Positions 10,376 through 21,429 of a stretch of 64,000 bases of DNA are shown here, in pieces (positions within the stretch are counted from its first letter, which is position 1; the number at the start of each line of letters is the position of its first letter). Source of the DNA: Thereva unica. Taxonomy: Eukaryota > Arthropoda > Insecta > Diptera > Therevidae. The notes beneath the pieces are model-generated. The model ran no database searches and was not told the origin of the DNA. It saw only the letters and a program-made list of their open reading frames with translations. The translations under genes were made by a program, and so were the position numbers. The stretch is from contig OX465281.1 in assembly GCA_949987705.1 (NCBI GenBank), positions 137,192,876 to 137,256,875 of the forward strand, given 5' to 3'.

Positions 10376-11228
10376 TCAATTTCGCGACAATAAAAAATTC
10401 TGAAAATTTTTCTATCTGTTCAAGATCTACTAATTTCATCAGCTTTTTACGTCTAGCTTTAATTGAAAAATGAAACGAATTGCCCGGGATCACCGTTGGA
10501 AACTACCCTTTCAAAAAAAAAAAAAACCAAAAAAAGTTATGGCGGTAAAAACTTATGCGAGAACAGGACCCCTAGTCATCGAATTAACAACCCCATATTT
10601 GTTAAAGTCTGTTAAAAAGAAATAAACAACAAATTAACTTTATTAATTCTAAATTCAAGTTTTAAATATTAAATCAATGTAGCAATCGAAATTTCCGCTC
10701 TTAAATTGTCGACAGCTTTCCGGATAATCGCGGGGCTTCATTACTGAGTCATCCCAAAAGAAACTCAATCGCCAACTTCGATTAATTTTTAACGAAGTAA
10801 GATTTTGCAGTATGCATTTTAGTTATTTTTAACTCCTGAGGAAAGTTAAAATTTTAAATTTCCACTTATACCTATCCCATCATTATAAACCGACTCAACG
10901 CGTCAGAAAGGTAATAAGGTGTTTCCAGTGCTGAGGTGTTGTTAATTATAAATTCCCTTCAAACGAATCGGAGGAATCATAATAATCCATTAGCAGGAAT
11001 TTGAATAGCAAATAGCCCAATAAATAATGAAGGTGCTCCTGTTTGCATGAGAAGTGGCCATGTTCTCCATCAGCGCAGACATACAAATTACATTTTTACA
11101 AATTGAAATTTACGATAAAAAAAGATTTTTCAAACCTTAAAGGGGAAGTCATGGGCTATGTAAATAATTTTGTTGAATAATTCTAACATTTCATTACATC
11201 ACCATCAAACCCGGATCGTAGATAGAAA
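10376..11228. other. No gene recognised
   Basis: AT-rich non-coding sequence. I find no TIR pair, long open frame or recognisable repeat. Confidence 0.35.
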
Positions 11229-11531
11229 ATCTTAGCAAACGTTGAAAGAAACTCTTCTCAAGGACATCGGGGAATGGATACCTGTTGTCGACTGGAAAAT
11301 TGTGTGCCCGGATGAATCCTCCTCATACGAATCCACAGATTTAATCTGTCTCTTCCACTTTTCCTCAGAGAGCACACACAAGGACGGGCCTTGTTTTCCT
11401 TTTTTTATGATAGTTCGGCACATGTCGTCAATGTCAACATCAAGCTGTGTGTCGAATAACGTCCTATATTTTGGCTCTCGTAACATGACCGGAAGGATTA
11501 CAGGTTGCCGCTCTAACAGCTCTCATATTTC
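11229..11531 (-). other. Orphan open frame, possible exon of unknown protein
   Basis: On the minus strand a frame of about 100 codons opens after a TGA near 11531. It contains REPKYRTLFDTQLDVDID, then KKGKQGPSLCVLSEEKWK and DSYEEDSSG. Its composition is protein-like (charged, low in runs), unlike most shadow frames here. A pyrimidine-rich stretch followed by AG precedes it and a CAG/GTATCC candidate donor lies near 11280, so an internal exon is conceivable. I recognise no family, and the opposite strand is also open. Treat as hypothetical. Confidence 0.25.
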
Positions 11532-11541
11532 ATGCAAATAA

Positions 11542-12415
11542 AAAGCAAAATCATTGCCACTTGCAAGTAGGTATCTCCGTGTAGCGCACATGGAGCGTAG
11601 TTTGTTAGCAACTCACCCTGGTGCCACATAAAACCGGGGCGCCCAGACATCTGTTGTGCCGCCTGATTGTTAGAACATATGGCAGCGACATAAGCGCTAG
11701 GTCGTTATTTGACATTTTTCTCCCTGATAAAACAAAAGGTGACGTAATGGTTTTCATGGAGACAGCTGGGCGTTGAAGTTCTTATGGTCCTTATAACATT
11801 TGACCTTCAAACTTCGCTTTCATTTGAAGCTAAAACAAAGGGGTTTGGTTGCCTTCGAACGATTGGGAAACTTCGGGCAAATTTGTCTTTTGCATAGTAA
11901 TTGTGGTGCGTATCAATTTGGAAAGTCGTACCAGCAAGTCTGTGGCACTGGCAAACATACGTCAAAGGACTGATTTGCTTATCGATCTCTTAAAGGTTAA
12001 CCGAAATTTTGAGAGTTGTTCACTAGTTCAAAGGTACTGTCGCCTATGATATTCTGTTAAGGGCGGTTATTTATGTTGTCGCAATTTGTGTCCTTGAATT
12101 AATGATGATTTAAAGTACATTGAAGAGACAGTTACATAATAAGTGGTGTTTGGATTTTAATGCTTGTGATCTCACTATTGACTAGTTAAGGATACGAAAA
12201 TATGTTGTCGATTTTTAATTGGAAATTAATGGGTTCCATCCACAGGCTCAAACTGAGTTGTGTAAAGAGCTGGTGTTTTGCCACAAACCATCAAGTGAAC
12301 TGAGATTTCAACTGTAAATTGATATTTTATACTCAATTTTAAAGTTAATTGTAGAAAACTCGCCATTAAGTTTTATAATGGGGCTTATTTTGAGAGTCGC
12401 TTCACTCACATGACG
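11542..12415. other. No gene recognised
   Basis: A 66-codon frame at 11849-12049 has no domain and no supporting context. The remainder is AT-rich without visible repeats. Confidence 0.35.
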
Positions 12416-12497
12416 GCCGTGTTTTTTTAATGAACTGGGTTTTGAGAGGTTTTTAGTTCATTAAAAAAACGGCAAGGGAAATTTTGCACAATATCAA

Positions 12498-12680
12498 TTG
12501 AGTATAGCTGAAAAGTTAACTGCCGCCATCGGCATTTATGGTTTTCAATACAAAGTTTGGCTTTGTAAATATTTAGATACGAATGAGGATATTGAAGGAT
12601 ATTGTCTGGGGCTTAGAGAATATGTTTCACAAATTACTCTTTTACCTGTAGAATTCATTGATTATTTGTCATCCCTGTAG
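12498..12680 (+). other. Orphan 60-codon open frame inside the GCCGTG element
   Basis: The frame encodes a compact, protein-like peptide with GIYGFQYKVWLCKYLDTN near residues 12-29 and VSQITLLPVEFIDYLSSL at the end. I do not recognise it. It sits in the part of the long element that the short copy lacks, so it might be the residue of a coding sequence from the autonomous parent or a captured exon. Its start is not fixed by any visible signal. Confidence 0.25.
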
Positions 12681-13002
12681 ATAAAATATTTAAAATATGG
12701 AATTTCAAAGGTAGCCTTAAAAGTGCATGACTTCCGTCCCGGGAATGAGATTTTCAAGTCGGAAATTATCTGAAAATCTTTGCCAGTTGTATCCACCGAA
12801 CGAGAGCTTGCACATATAAATTATATTCCAATCGCTTGTTCCGTGTTTTGGCTTAAGAAAAAAATTCGAAGCTGTAGTAAGCTTTTTTATTAATTTAAAA
12901 ACATATAAAAAGGGGTTGTTTATTTGGTAATGGAATTTCAATTTTCTTGTCAAGTCTGCTAGGCCGTAAGAGATCAGCATTCCTTTCTGTAAAATATATT
13001 AA

Positions 13003-13284
13003 CCTTCATCCGCTCGCGTTGCCGACAGTCACACCACCGCTCGCGTGGCGGCAATTTGCCGCCCGTCACCTTTTGTTAATATTATCAACTTTTTCTCTAA
13101 TTTAAGTCGGTAAATGATACTGGTTTGGAATGTTGGGCTCTACAAAAATCCCAAAAGCACTTTTTTTATAAAAAAAATTATTAAAGAAAGTTGTAATTAT
13201 TACTAAAGAGTGAGGCTGAATTAAGAGATACGAGCTTTTTTTCATAAAGGGCGGCAATATGCCGCCCACGCGAGCGGATGAAGG
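13003..13284. mobile_element. CCTTCATCCGCTCGCG foldback MITE
   Basis: CCTTCATCCGCTCGCG at 13003-13018 is inverted at 13269-13284. A second internal palindrome, GGCGGCAATTTGCCGCC and GGCGGCAATATGCCGCC, flanks an AT-rich centre. Flanks are TTAA on the left and TACT on the right, so the target duplication is unresolved. Non-coding. Confidence 0.55.
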
Positions 13285-13557
13285 TACTAATACTTACACA
13301 TTTCTGCCTTTCATTATAATTCAAACTCACTTATTTTCAAATTTTGAATGACATTTCTCCGCCTGCTTGCGTTCTGGAAAGCAGGGAAATTTTAAAATTT
13401 CCCAGTAACCTCGATAGAGACCCAGATAGACCTCGATAGAACTTGGGTTTTCGGTTTTGTATGGGGAAGAACCAGCCAGTTCATTAAAAAAAAAACACGG
13501 CCAACATTAGCATGACTGTTGCATCATGGCTAAAAACTTCAATTTAATCGCAGTTAA

Positions 13558-13832
13558 CACTAGATTTACCACACCAGTCAAAATGACTGGTTTTGTAGTT
13601 TCATTTTCAAATTCCTAGTTAACCCCATTTTTTGTTTTAAAACGATGCAATGATATTTGTAGCGATACTTAATTGAATAATAGTAGGCGGTCAGATTTAT
13701 TTTTTTATTCAAAATCAAAATGGTTTTGATTATAATCGGCACTTCTACCAAACCAAAAATTTTTTTCTAAGACCAGTCATTTTGACTGGTGTCGGTAAAT
13801 ATAGGTAAGTCAAATTGTCGGTATATCTAGTG
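13558..13832. mobile_element. piggyBac-like MITE flanked by TTAA
   Basis: The ends are CACTAGATTTACC and its near complement GG(T)ATATCTAGTG. TTAA is duplicated exactly at 13554-13557 and 13833-13836. Just inside, the palindrome ACCAGTCAAAATGACTGGT faces a matching ACCAGTCATTTTGACTGGT near 13772. TTAA targeting with a C(A/C)CTAGA-type end is diagnostic of piggyBac-mobilised elements. 275 bp, non-coding. Confidence 0.8.
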
Positions 13833-13836
13833 TTAA

Positions 13837-15228
13837 CTCAGTTCATTCCGCTCTGGGAATGCCCTATGAAACTGTCGGTTGCCAATTTTAAATGAGAATG
13901 TCTTTTGAGTCGACCCGGAGAATACCATTCTTTGAGTGTCGCGTCACTTGCAAAGACATGTCTCTCAGAATAATAAAAAATAGGTAACGATGATTTTGTA
14001 TGTTAATTTTGGCGACGTGGGTATGGCTACCTCCGACAACGTCGCCAAGTAGTGTAGCTATTGTCTGTCTCAGTATAGTTTCGATTTTGAATCACCAGTA
14101 AATCTTTCTGTATCAAAACTCATTTTGAATCGTTTGAAACACCTAAAACCGTTAACGTTTTTCGTTCTGGCAGATAGTGGGTGTAGACCAGTGCCAATAA
14201 TTTTTAAGAAAAAAAAATTCTTAGCAGTATATGGAAGGCGGGAAAATTTAGGAGAAATGCTACATAAACAAGGAAAAATCGAGAGCACCGCAACAGATGA
14301 CCGGACAGGGGGTGGGGGAGCCAAAATGTGGGGTTTGGGGGGTTAAACGTGTTTTTTTACGATTTCTGAGAAAAGTAGACCTTCTATCGAAAAACGTTAA
14401 ATGTAAACGTTGTAGATAATTAAAAGATGTAGAGCTTTTGTTCAAACCATTTCTCGACATAGCCTCAAAAATGGAGAAAAACGTCAAAAACCGAGTTTTT
14501 CGTTTATCATTTTTATCTTTCACAAAAGTGATCCAATTTTAATGAAACTTGAGGAAAATGTAGATTTTCATGTTTTGAAAAGGCCCAATTTTTTCAAAGC
14601 GATTGGTTATTTAGTTTTGTTTTTATGACCTTAATTTTAAAAAAGGCTCCATTTTCAATCAAAAAAGCTGGCGAACGAATTTTTGATTTTTAAAATTTTT
14701 AAGTCGGATTTTTTTCGTTGAATCCTCTACTTTTAGATTGCGTAAAAAATGATAGTGTCACAATAAACAAACATCGGTAAAAATTCGAAAAACCAAAAAC
14801 ATCCTTTTTCAAATATCGATTTTTCCGTAAACTTCACTAATTCTTTATCTCTCTTTGATATAAAGCTTTTAGAGTCGTGCGAAACTGTAAAAATGTAAAA
14901 TATTACCTTAAAAAGGTAAAGCAATTACGTGGTAAGGTGTCTTACCCGAATTTTTCGCACTGTTTGTATATTTTTCCGAGTTCTATTTGCTATACCAAAA
15001 TATTTTCAACACAAGATGAGAAATCAATTTGAACATGCCAAGGTAATTTTGTTGTACTTAATATAACTATACTCTAAATCTAAATGGTTTACATCAAGTT
15101 TGAATAAATCTAACCCAGCATTTGTAAAAATACTTTCAAAAGAAAAAAAACTTAAAAAAATTATGCGCATCTTCTATTACAATGCAGAGTTAAATTCACG
15201 CAAACTTTATGTAAACTATTTACATTGT
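13837..15228. other. No gene recognised; AT-rich spacer
   Basis: Small frames at 14070-14523 and 15100-15294 are compositionally simple (K/F/N-rich) and lie on overlapping strands. No TIR pair or repeat is visible apart from short A/T runs. Confidence 0.35.
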
Positions 15229-15754
15229 TACAGTGCGCTCTTAGCAGCTGTGCGAATCGGTCGTGATCGCCAAAGCGGACAAAAAACAGTGTAATACCAT
15301 AAACACGAGCAAAGGTGTTTTTTCTTAGCTTGTCGTATTACTTTTCTTTTCCCTTTCTTCGTGGTTTTTAGAAAAGTGTAAGGCAGTTAAATCGAGCTCC
15401 AATTAAAAAATTTAGTGCACCGTAGGTGCTTAATGCACCCAAAGCAAAAGAGAAGGTGATCAGGACACCAAGTGAATGTGCAGTTAAAACAAAATAAGAA
15501 ATTAAAAGGGAAAACCAAAACCAAATAAATAAGAAAATACAACAATTAATAGTAACATAAAAATCCATCTACTATTTAAAAAAATTTCTTAATTTCCTTT
15601 CTTTTCTTACTTCTTTACCTAACCTTAAAAAACACGTATAGCACTGCCAGCACTGAAGGGCTAATTTTTTAGCACTTAAAGCTGCAACAACGACAGATTG
15701 CATACCTTTAGGTGAAAGGAAAAACGCCGTCCAAGGGATAAAACACACACAAAA

Positions 15755-17306
15755 ATGCCGCCTACGGGCGGAAATAGATTTACTCTGCTTGATCCAGATG
15801 GGATAACTACGAGCAGAAAAAGACCTAAACGTAGCAAACAAACCTTGATGACTACGGATTACCCAACCATAGAAGAAACGCTATACCAAAATAAACTGGG
15901 TGCAGATCCCAAATACATCATAATAGAAAGCGATCAGGAAAACTTAAAGCCAGCCCAAATACCTCCGTATCTATTGCAAAAAGCAATAGAAGATATTACA
16001 AAAAAAAAAAATAAAAACCAGGATAACACTAAGGGATGGAAACATTTTACTTCTAGTCGCTGACAAGGCGCCTGCGGAAAGGTTAATAGAAAAACTGAAG
16101 AAGGTCGGCAACTACAAAATAAAAGCCTCCTTACACTCAAGACTAAATCAAACAAAAGCGATTATTTATGAACCCTCCCTAAAATATTTCCAAAAAGAAG
16201 ACATACTAAAAACCCTACAACTAGCGGACAATAATATTGTGGATGTAAAAATCCTAACAAAAATAAACACGGAGACTAACGAAAACCAGCCCACAGGTGC
16301 CCTAATAGTTTCTTTTAACTCGTACCAATTACCAACGTCTATCGACATTTTTTATGAAAAGGTGAAAGTAACCCCATATATACCGGCACCACTACGCTGC
16401 AGAAATTGCTGGGAGCTCAGGCATCATGAAACGCGTTGCACAAATCAAAGAGCGTGCGCAAAGTGCGGTGTACCTGTCCAACCGGAACAACAACATGCTT
16501 GCACCACTAAGGCGTGCATATCCTGCAAAGTGACAGGGACACATACCACACTAGACCGATCCTGCCCCCTATTCGTAATAGAAAAGAAGATAATGGAGCT
16601 CAAAACTCGGTATCATTTAACAAATTTTGATGCCAGAAGATGCTTTTACGAAGAAAACCCAGAGTTAAGGGCGATCAGAAACACCCCCATTGTAGAAAAC
16701 TCAATGACGCCACAATACTCCCGGGAGATCATCAGTCAAACAACACCCCAACAAACAAGTCCGACACCAGGAACAAGCAACATGACTTACTCTCTTTTAG
16801 TTAGACAACAATCAAATGTGAAATCAGATACTACATTAACTAACAATCCTACAATAACCGAAACCGCAAATCCTCTCACTCCCCAACTAGAAACAAACCA
16901 AATAAACTAAAAAATTATTACAAACACAAACAACACTACAAAAAATACTATCAATGCAAGCAACAAAATACTGATTAAAACAAATAGCACCCCAAAAAAA
17001 GAACACATCACAACCACTATCACTACTAAACATAACAATACGGACAACAACTACGCCACCAATATAGAACAACAAGAATCCGAGACCCTAAATTACTCAA
17101 TCGTTGGAAACACAATTCCAACGATTTATACAACCGAAGACACAAACAAAAAATTATCCCTAACACCACCAAAAGAAAAATTAGCCTTTGCAGAGGCATG
17201 GGCTACACAATTTTCGAAGAGTTACGAAAAACTAAAAACGCCTAAAACCCCAGAGGACAACATTATGGCAGTCTCTGAGGATGAATCTCCATTACCAACA
17301 CCATGA
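15755..17306 (+). pseudogene. ORF1 (gag-like, CCHC zinc knuckles) of the I-like LINE
   Basis: Nucleic-acid-binding partner protein of an I-like LINE. The reading starts at the ATG at 15755, shifts frame near 16040-16060, and then runs from before 16239 to 16910. In the 16239 frame a CX2CX4HX4C knuckle (C54, C57, H62, C67) is followed by two further Cys/His clusters, the three-finger arrangement common in ORF1 of RNase H-bearing LINEs. TAA at 16908-16910 interrupts, but the same frame remains open for 131 more codons to TGA at 17304-17306. That stop overlaps the ORF2 ATG as ATGA. The tail is N/T-rich. Confidence 0.7.
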
Positions 17307-20300
17307 CTTCCAAAAATGTGTATCAAACTCCAACAAGCTACAACATTAACCATCTTCAAGGTAACTACACCAACATAGGACAGCAAAACCTAAGAGATAC
17401 AGCTTCCACGAGCACAGAACCAACACAAAACATGAACAGGGGCAGCTTTTTCAACAAACAGTCGCTAAAGCCCAGCGGGAAAACTAGGGAGGGGTTACTC
17501 AGGTAACCCAAGAATTCATTAATGATTTGTGTAACCGCCTACATGGTAATCGAAAAATTCTACTGCAAATTTAGGAAACTGGAAGTCTTTACATTGTAAT
17601 GGCTAGGTAAGCGACTAGGTAATGACTTGTGAAATACTTTCGTTGGAAATGTGATGTGCTTTTATTATTCTTTGTCTTGTCGAATCCTCTCTTCTTGAGT
17701 TTATTCCGTCCTCAATATTCGTTCGGAGTGGATCGTGACCAAGTGCAGTCAAAAAGATTTCTTGCTAGTAAAATCCTCATCAAATGTAGCAGAAATGCAA
17801 TGGTAATTTTGGATAGTAATGTTTGTAATGCTAAAAAGGGTAGCCAGAAATTTATTCCGAATGCCTTACATGGTAATCTATGTATTCACTTAATACACTT
17901 CACTTCTGAAATAAGTCCTCGTCTGTAATGCCTGCAGTAAGTACTTACCGCCCTAGGACATCCCTATGTAAAAGTAAGCTATTATTTCATCACAAAGGTA
18001 ATGGGTCCATCTCATTACCTCCTCGCTTACCTAGCCATTACATTTCCCGCTGGGAGACCCTCACACTATTACAGTGGAACATTACAACTACAAAAATCAA
18101 GCAGGTCGTATCATAGAGCAATGGCTCGATGATACAGACCTCTGCCTACTTAACAACGGTACACCCACTCATTTTAGTACCTCCAATACACTCACAGCAA
18201 TAGATCTTACTTTCACTTCACCCACCCTAGCCCCCCATACACAATGGTCAGTAACCCCACTCCCCAAAGGCAGCGATCATTTTCCAATTCAAATCACGCT
18301 TAAACATAAAATACATACAACACGACACGTGCCACGTTTTAAAGAGAACAGAGCGGACTGGACAGCATACAGACTTTCGATCTCACACTACTTGGACCTC
18401 CATAAAGAAACAACAAACATAGAAAAGGAATCAAGTACTCTCAGAAAAGCAATAAGGCAGGCAGCAAACGCGGTCATGGGCACCACTACACCGCACAATA
18501 AAACAAAACCCAGGTGGCTAAATGACTCAGTTGCCTATAAAATAAAAGAAAAAAACAGAACCTGGAGAAAATAAAAGCGAAATCCGACACCAGAAAACGC
18601 GCTGGACTACCGGCAGAAAAACGCCTCAATGAAGAGAGTCATAAGACAAGCCAAAAAGGAACAATGGGTTTCTTTCTTATCGGGTATAACGCCAACCTTA
18701 ACCACACAAGAACTGTGGCACCGTATAAAAACATTCAAGGGTAAGCCGACCTCACCCTTAGCTTCCGTCCAGGGCGACAGGCTCTTAACGAACCCGGAGG
18801 ACATAGCCAATGCTTTTGCAGAAGAGACCACCAGGTACTCATTTTTATCCGCCACAAACCTACAATCACGCTCAGAGAGTAGCGCAGGTACCCAAGAATC
18901 GCTAAAGATCCTTACAGCAAACATCACTCCTAGAGAGGTCATATACACACTGAACTCTTTTAGGGGCTCCACACCAGGCATAGACGGTATCACATACAGA
19001 ATGCTGTCCAACTCACCACCTTGTTGGCATAGTAGATACACGAACATGTTAAATAAGATTGTGGCCACCGCACGCTTCCCACAGGACTGGAAGGTAGCCG
19101 TCGTGGTCCCGATCCCCAAACCTCACTCTGGTGTGCTCACCTTTACCAATCTGAGGCCAATACATCTCCTAAAAACAAGCTCAAAAGTTTTTGAAAAGGT
19201 CTTAGGGTCAAGAATATCTTGGGCGTTGGAACAGCTCCTACATCCGTCACTGATAGCTTTTAGACCGGGCAGGAGTGTGCAAACCCTCCACCTCGAGCTA
19301 GAAACCAACTTACGCGACGCTTTTCGTCAGAGAAAACATGCAGTAATGCTATCAATGGACCTAACAAAAGCTTTCGACAGAGTACGAGCCTGCTGGATCT
19401 CCAAACAGCTGCACGAATGGCATTTCCCTCTGCAGATATTAAATCTAATATCAAACTTCCTCGCAAATCGTCAAATACTCGCGAGAATTCGTGGATATTA
19501 TAGTAAACCCCACCCACTGAAAAACGGCCTACCACAAGGCTCTCCCCTCTCAGTGCATCTCTTCAACATTTACACACACTCTCTGGGAGCTTCACTTGCA
19601 AACATAGAAGGCCTAGCCCATTGGCTATACGCGGACAATCTAATCCTCCTGGCGACAGGAGAACACAACAGAGTCCAGGCGACATTAAATAAAGCGCATA
19701 CCATTGCTTTCAAATGGGCAAACATTAGAGATGCTCAATTCTCCCCCAATAAAACCGAGGCCCTTCACATCTGCCGCAAGCGCTCATGCTACCTTGCACA
19801 AATCCGCTTAAAAAGTCAAATCCTACAACTCAAAAACGAAATACAAATTCTGGGGCTAACATATGACAAAAACCTATTATGGAGGGCCCAAATCAAAGCA
19901 ACAACCAGAGCTATAAAAATTCGCAACAACATGCTGAAATCCATATGCACAAACAGAGCCGGCCCACCCGCTACGCTTGCGGTGAACATTGCCAAACAAC
20001 TGACTCTCGGGTGTCTGGATTTCGATCTACCCAACTACGGCTTCGCCTCCGTAACCGCCCGCAAACCTTTGCAAGTTGCTCTCAACACCACGGCTAGGAT
20101 AGCGCTAGGGACATTACCTAGCACCAACCTAGCTGCTCTGAGCATTGAGGCTGGTTTCATAGACATAGACCACAGAAGAGACTTACTCCTGCAGAAGAAA
20201 ATAGCAAAAAACTTACTTTCCTCATACAAACCGCTATACCACACCCTAATGTACTGCTGGGACAGGCGACACGAAACAGTTAACAGCTACACACCATCGC

Positions 20301-20905
20301 TTCTACGCGGTCTTATAGGCATGCCTGAGGAGGCAAAGAGCATACCAAACAACCACCCTCCAATAGCAAACACACCCTTCCCCCCTGGTTAATGGACCCA
20401 AAACACATAAATTTCACGCTGAGCAAATACCTAAAAGACAACACCAGCGCATTAATCTACAAGAAATTGCATTTCGAACAAAGGGACCAATACACAAATA
20501 GTAACCCAAACACAATCTTCTTGTACACTGACGCATCAAAATCGGACACTGGAACGACGTACGCATTAACGGACGACACAGGGACCCCCATCGAAGTAGG
20601 AAGGCTACCTGACGGACCAGCGCCTACTTCGGTGAGTTATACGCAATTTGGGAAGCGGTTGACTGGGCCAAAAGATCACGCGTTAACACTGTCATCTACT
20701 CAGACTCCTTGGCCGCTTTAAAGCACATTAGCAACCCGAAGGCCACAGCCCACAGACGGACTACATAAAAGAAACGATCCACAAACATGATATCACACTA
20801 GCTTGGTGTCCAGGTCACGTGGGAATTCAGGGAAATGAAGCGGCCGACCATCTAGCAAAAAATAACGCATCCCGGATAATCACGAAGGAGCCGGCATGCG
20901 CCCCA
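17303..20905 (+). pseudogene. ORF2 (endonuclease, reverse transcriptase, RNase H) of the I-like LINE
   Basis: It starts at the ATG inside the ATGA overlap with ORF1. The endonuclease begins LLQWN (just after the MITE) and jumps, by internal deletion and frame change near 18100, to NQAGRIIEQWLDD and GSDHFPI. TAA at 18572-18574 interrupts an otherwise continuous frame. The RT spans 18629-20392: LSMDLTKAFD with Asp at residue 244, GLPQGSPLS, and YADN at 334-337 instead of YADD, which removes a catalytic Asp. A frameshift near 20385 leads to RNase H: YTDASKS, then after another shift FGELYAIWEAVDWAK, YSDSLAA and WCPGHVGIQGNEAADHLAK. The end is cut by the foldback. Confidence 0.85.
17471..18054. 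mobile_element. CCCAGCGGGAAA MITE inserted in the LINE ORF2, AG target duplication
   Basis: The ends are CCCAGCGGGAAA and TTTCCCGCTGGG, with AG on both flanks (17469-17470, 18055-18056). The upstream frame NKQSLK continues directly into TLTLLQWN if one AG copy is discounted, which confirms the boundaries. Inside, GTAATGGCTAGGTAAGCGA occurs near 17597 and inverted at 18023-18041, a subterminal repeat pattern typical of CACTA-like elements. Related to 3610-4537. Non-coding. Confidence 0.8.
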
Positions 20906-20914
20906 AAAATTCCC

Positions 20915-21429
20915 CTGATCACGAAAATCGGGGTCCTGCTGTCCTAAAACATGGGCGTCACCCTTAAAAATGCAAAAAAGATCCGTTTTTAGGGGTTTTT
21001 CGCGATTATTTCGATAATAATGAAAACTAATGCAATGAAATACACTTTTTTAATATTTAGTATTTGCGAAGGGGTTGATTTGTACTAAATCAACGCGAAC
21101 TTTATGATAAGGGTGATCCTAAAGGGTTGAAACCACCCCTAAATCGGCTAATAGAAAAAATTGTCATTTTTTTTTCAAGTTTATGCTTCAACTTCGATTG
21201 TGGGCGTACTGTCAGCCAAAACTAAATTATTTTCAACCCTTAAGGGGTTAAAACTACCCCTACAATTCAACCACCTTTGCAAATAAATATTAAAAAAAGT
21301 GTATTTCATTGCATTAGTTTTCATTATTATCGAAATAATCGCGAAAAACCCCTAAAAACGGATGTTTTTAGCATTTTTAAGGGTGACGCCCATGTTTTAG
21401 GACAGCAGGACCCCGATTTTCGTGATCAG
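20915..21429. mobile_element. Foldback with ~160-bp arms (CTGATCACGAAAATCGGGG)
   Basis: The left arm starts CTGATCACGAAAATCGGGGT and is nearly perfectly inverted at the right end, which finishes CCCCGATTTTCGTGATCAG. Arms are about 160 bp and separated by about 180 bp that include inverted AGGGTTGAAACCACCCCTA words. One diverged arm of the same family is embedded in both copies of the 2-kb repeat (about 1340-1570 and 47385-47615). It truncates the LINE to its left. Non-coding; superfamily unknown. Confidence 0.7.

Larger units (their letters stand above)
12416..13501. mobile_element. Long GCCGTG-ended element, opposite orientation to 3712-4123
   Basis: The left end (GCCGTGTTTTTTTAATGAAC, then GGGTTTTGAGAG) equals the right end of the MITE at 3712-4123. 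The right end (reverse-complemented: the same terminus, then TTCTTCCCCATACAAA) equals that MITE's left end. At 1,086 bp it is over twice as long, so it may carry older internal sequence or extra insertions. No convincing target duplication is visible: flanks are ATGACG and CAACAT. A 60-codon frame at 12498-12680 and a nested foldback at 13003-13284 lie inside. Confidence 0.6.
15229..20914 (+). mobile_element. I-like non-LTR retrotransposon, nearly full length but dead
   Basis: The order is 5' UTR, ORF1 (zinc knuckles), ORF2 (APE endonuclease, reverse transcriptase, RNase H). An RNase H domain in ORF2 fits the I/R1/LOA/Tad assemblage. The 5' edge is placed at CAGTGCGCTC because I-type elements often begin CAGT and the coding region follows about 520 bp later; this is inference. 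The 3' end is lost: the RNase H frame is cut by the foldback at 20915. Defects include frameshifts, two nonsense codons, an internal endonuclease deletion, a YADN active site and the MITE at 17471-18054. Confidence 0.8.

Noticed and set aside
13990..14060. GGCGACGT...ACGTCGCC hairpin as an RNA gene
   Set aside because: A short imperfect inverted repeat without further structure.
18607..19119. 170-codon minus-strand ORF
   Set aside because: Antisense of the I-like LINE reverse transcriptase.
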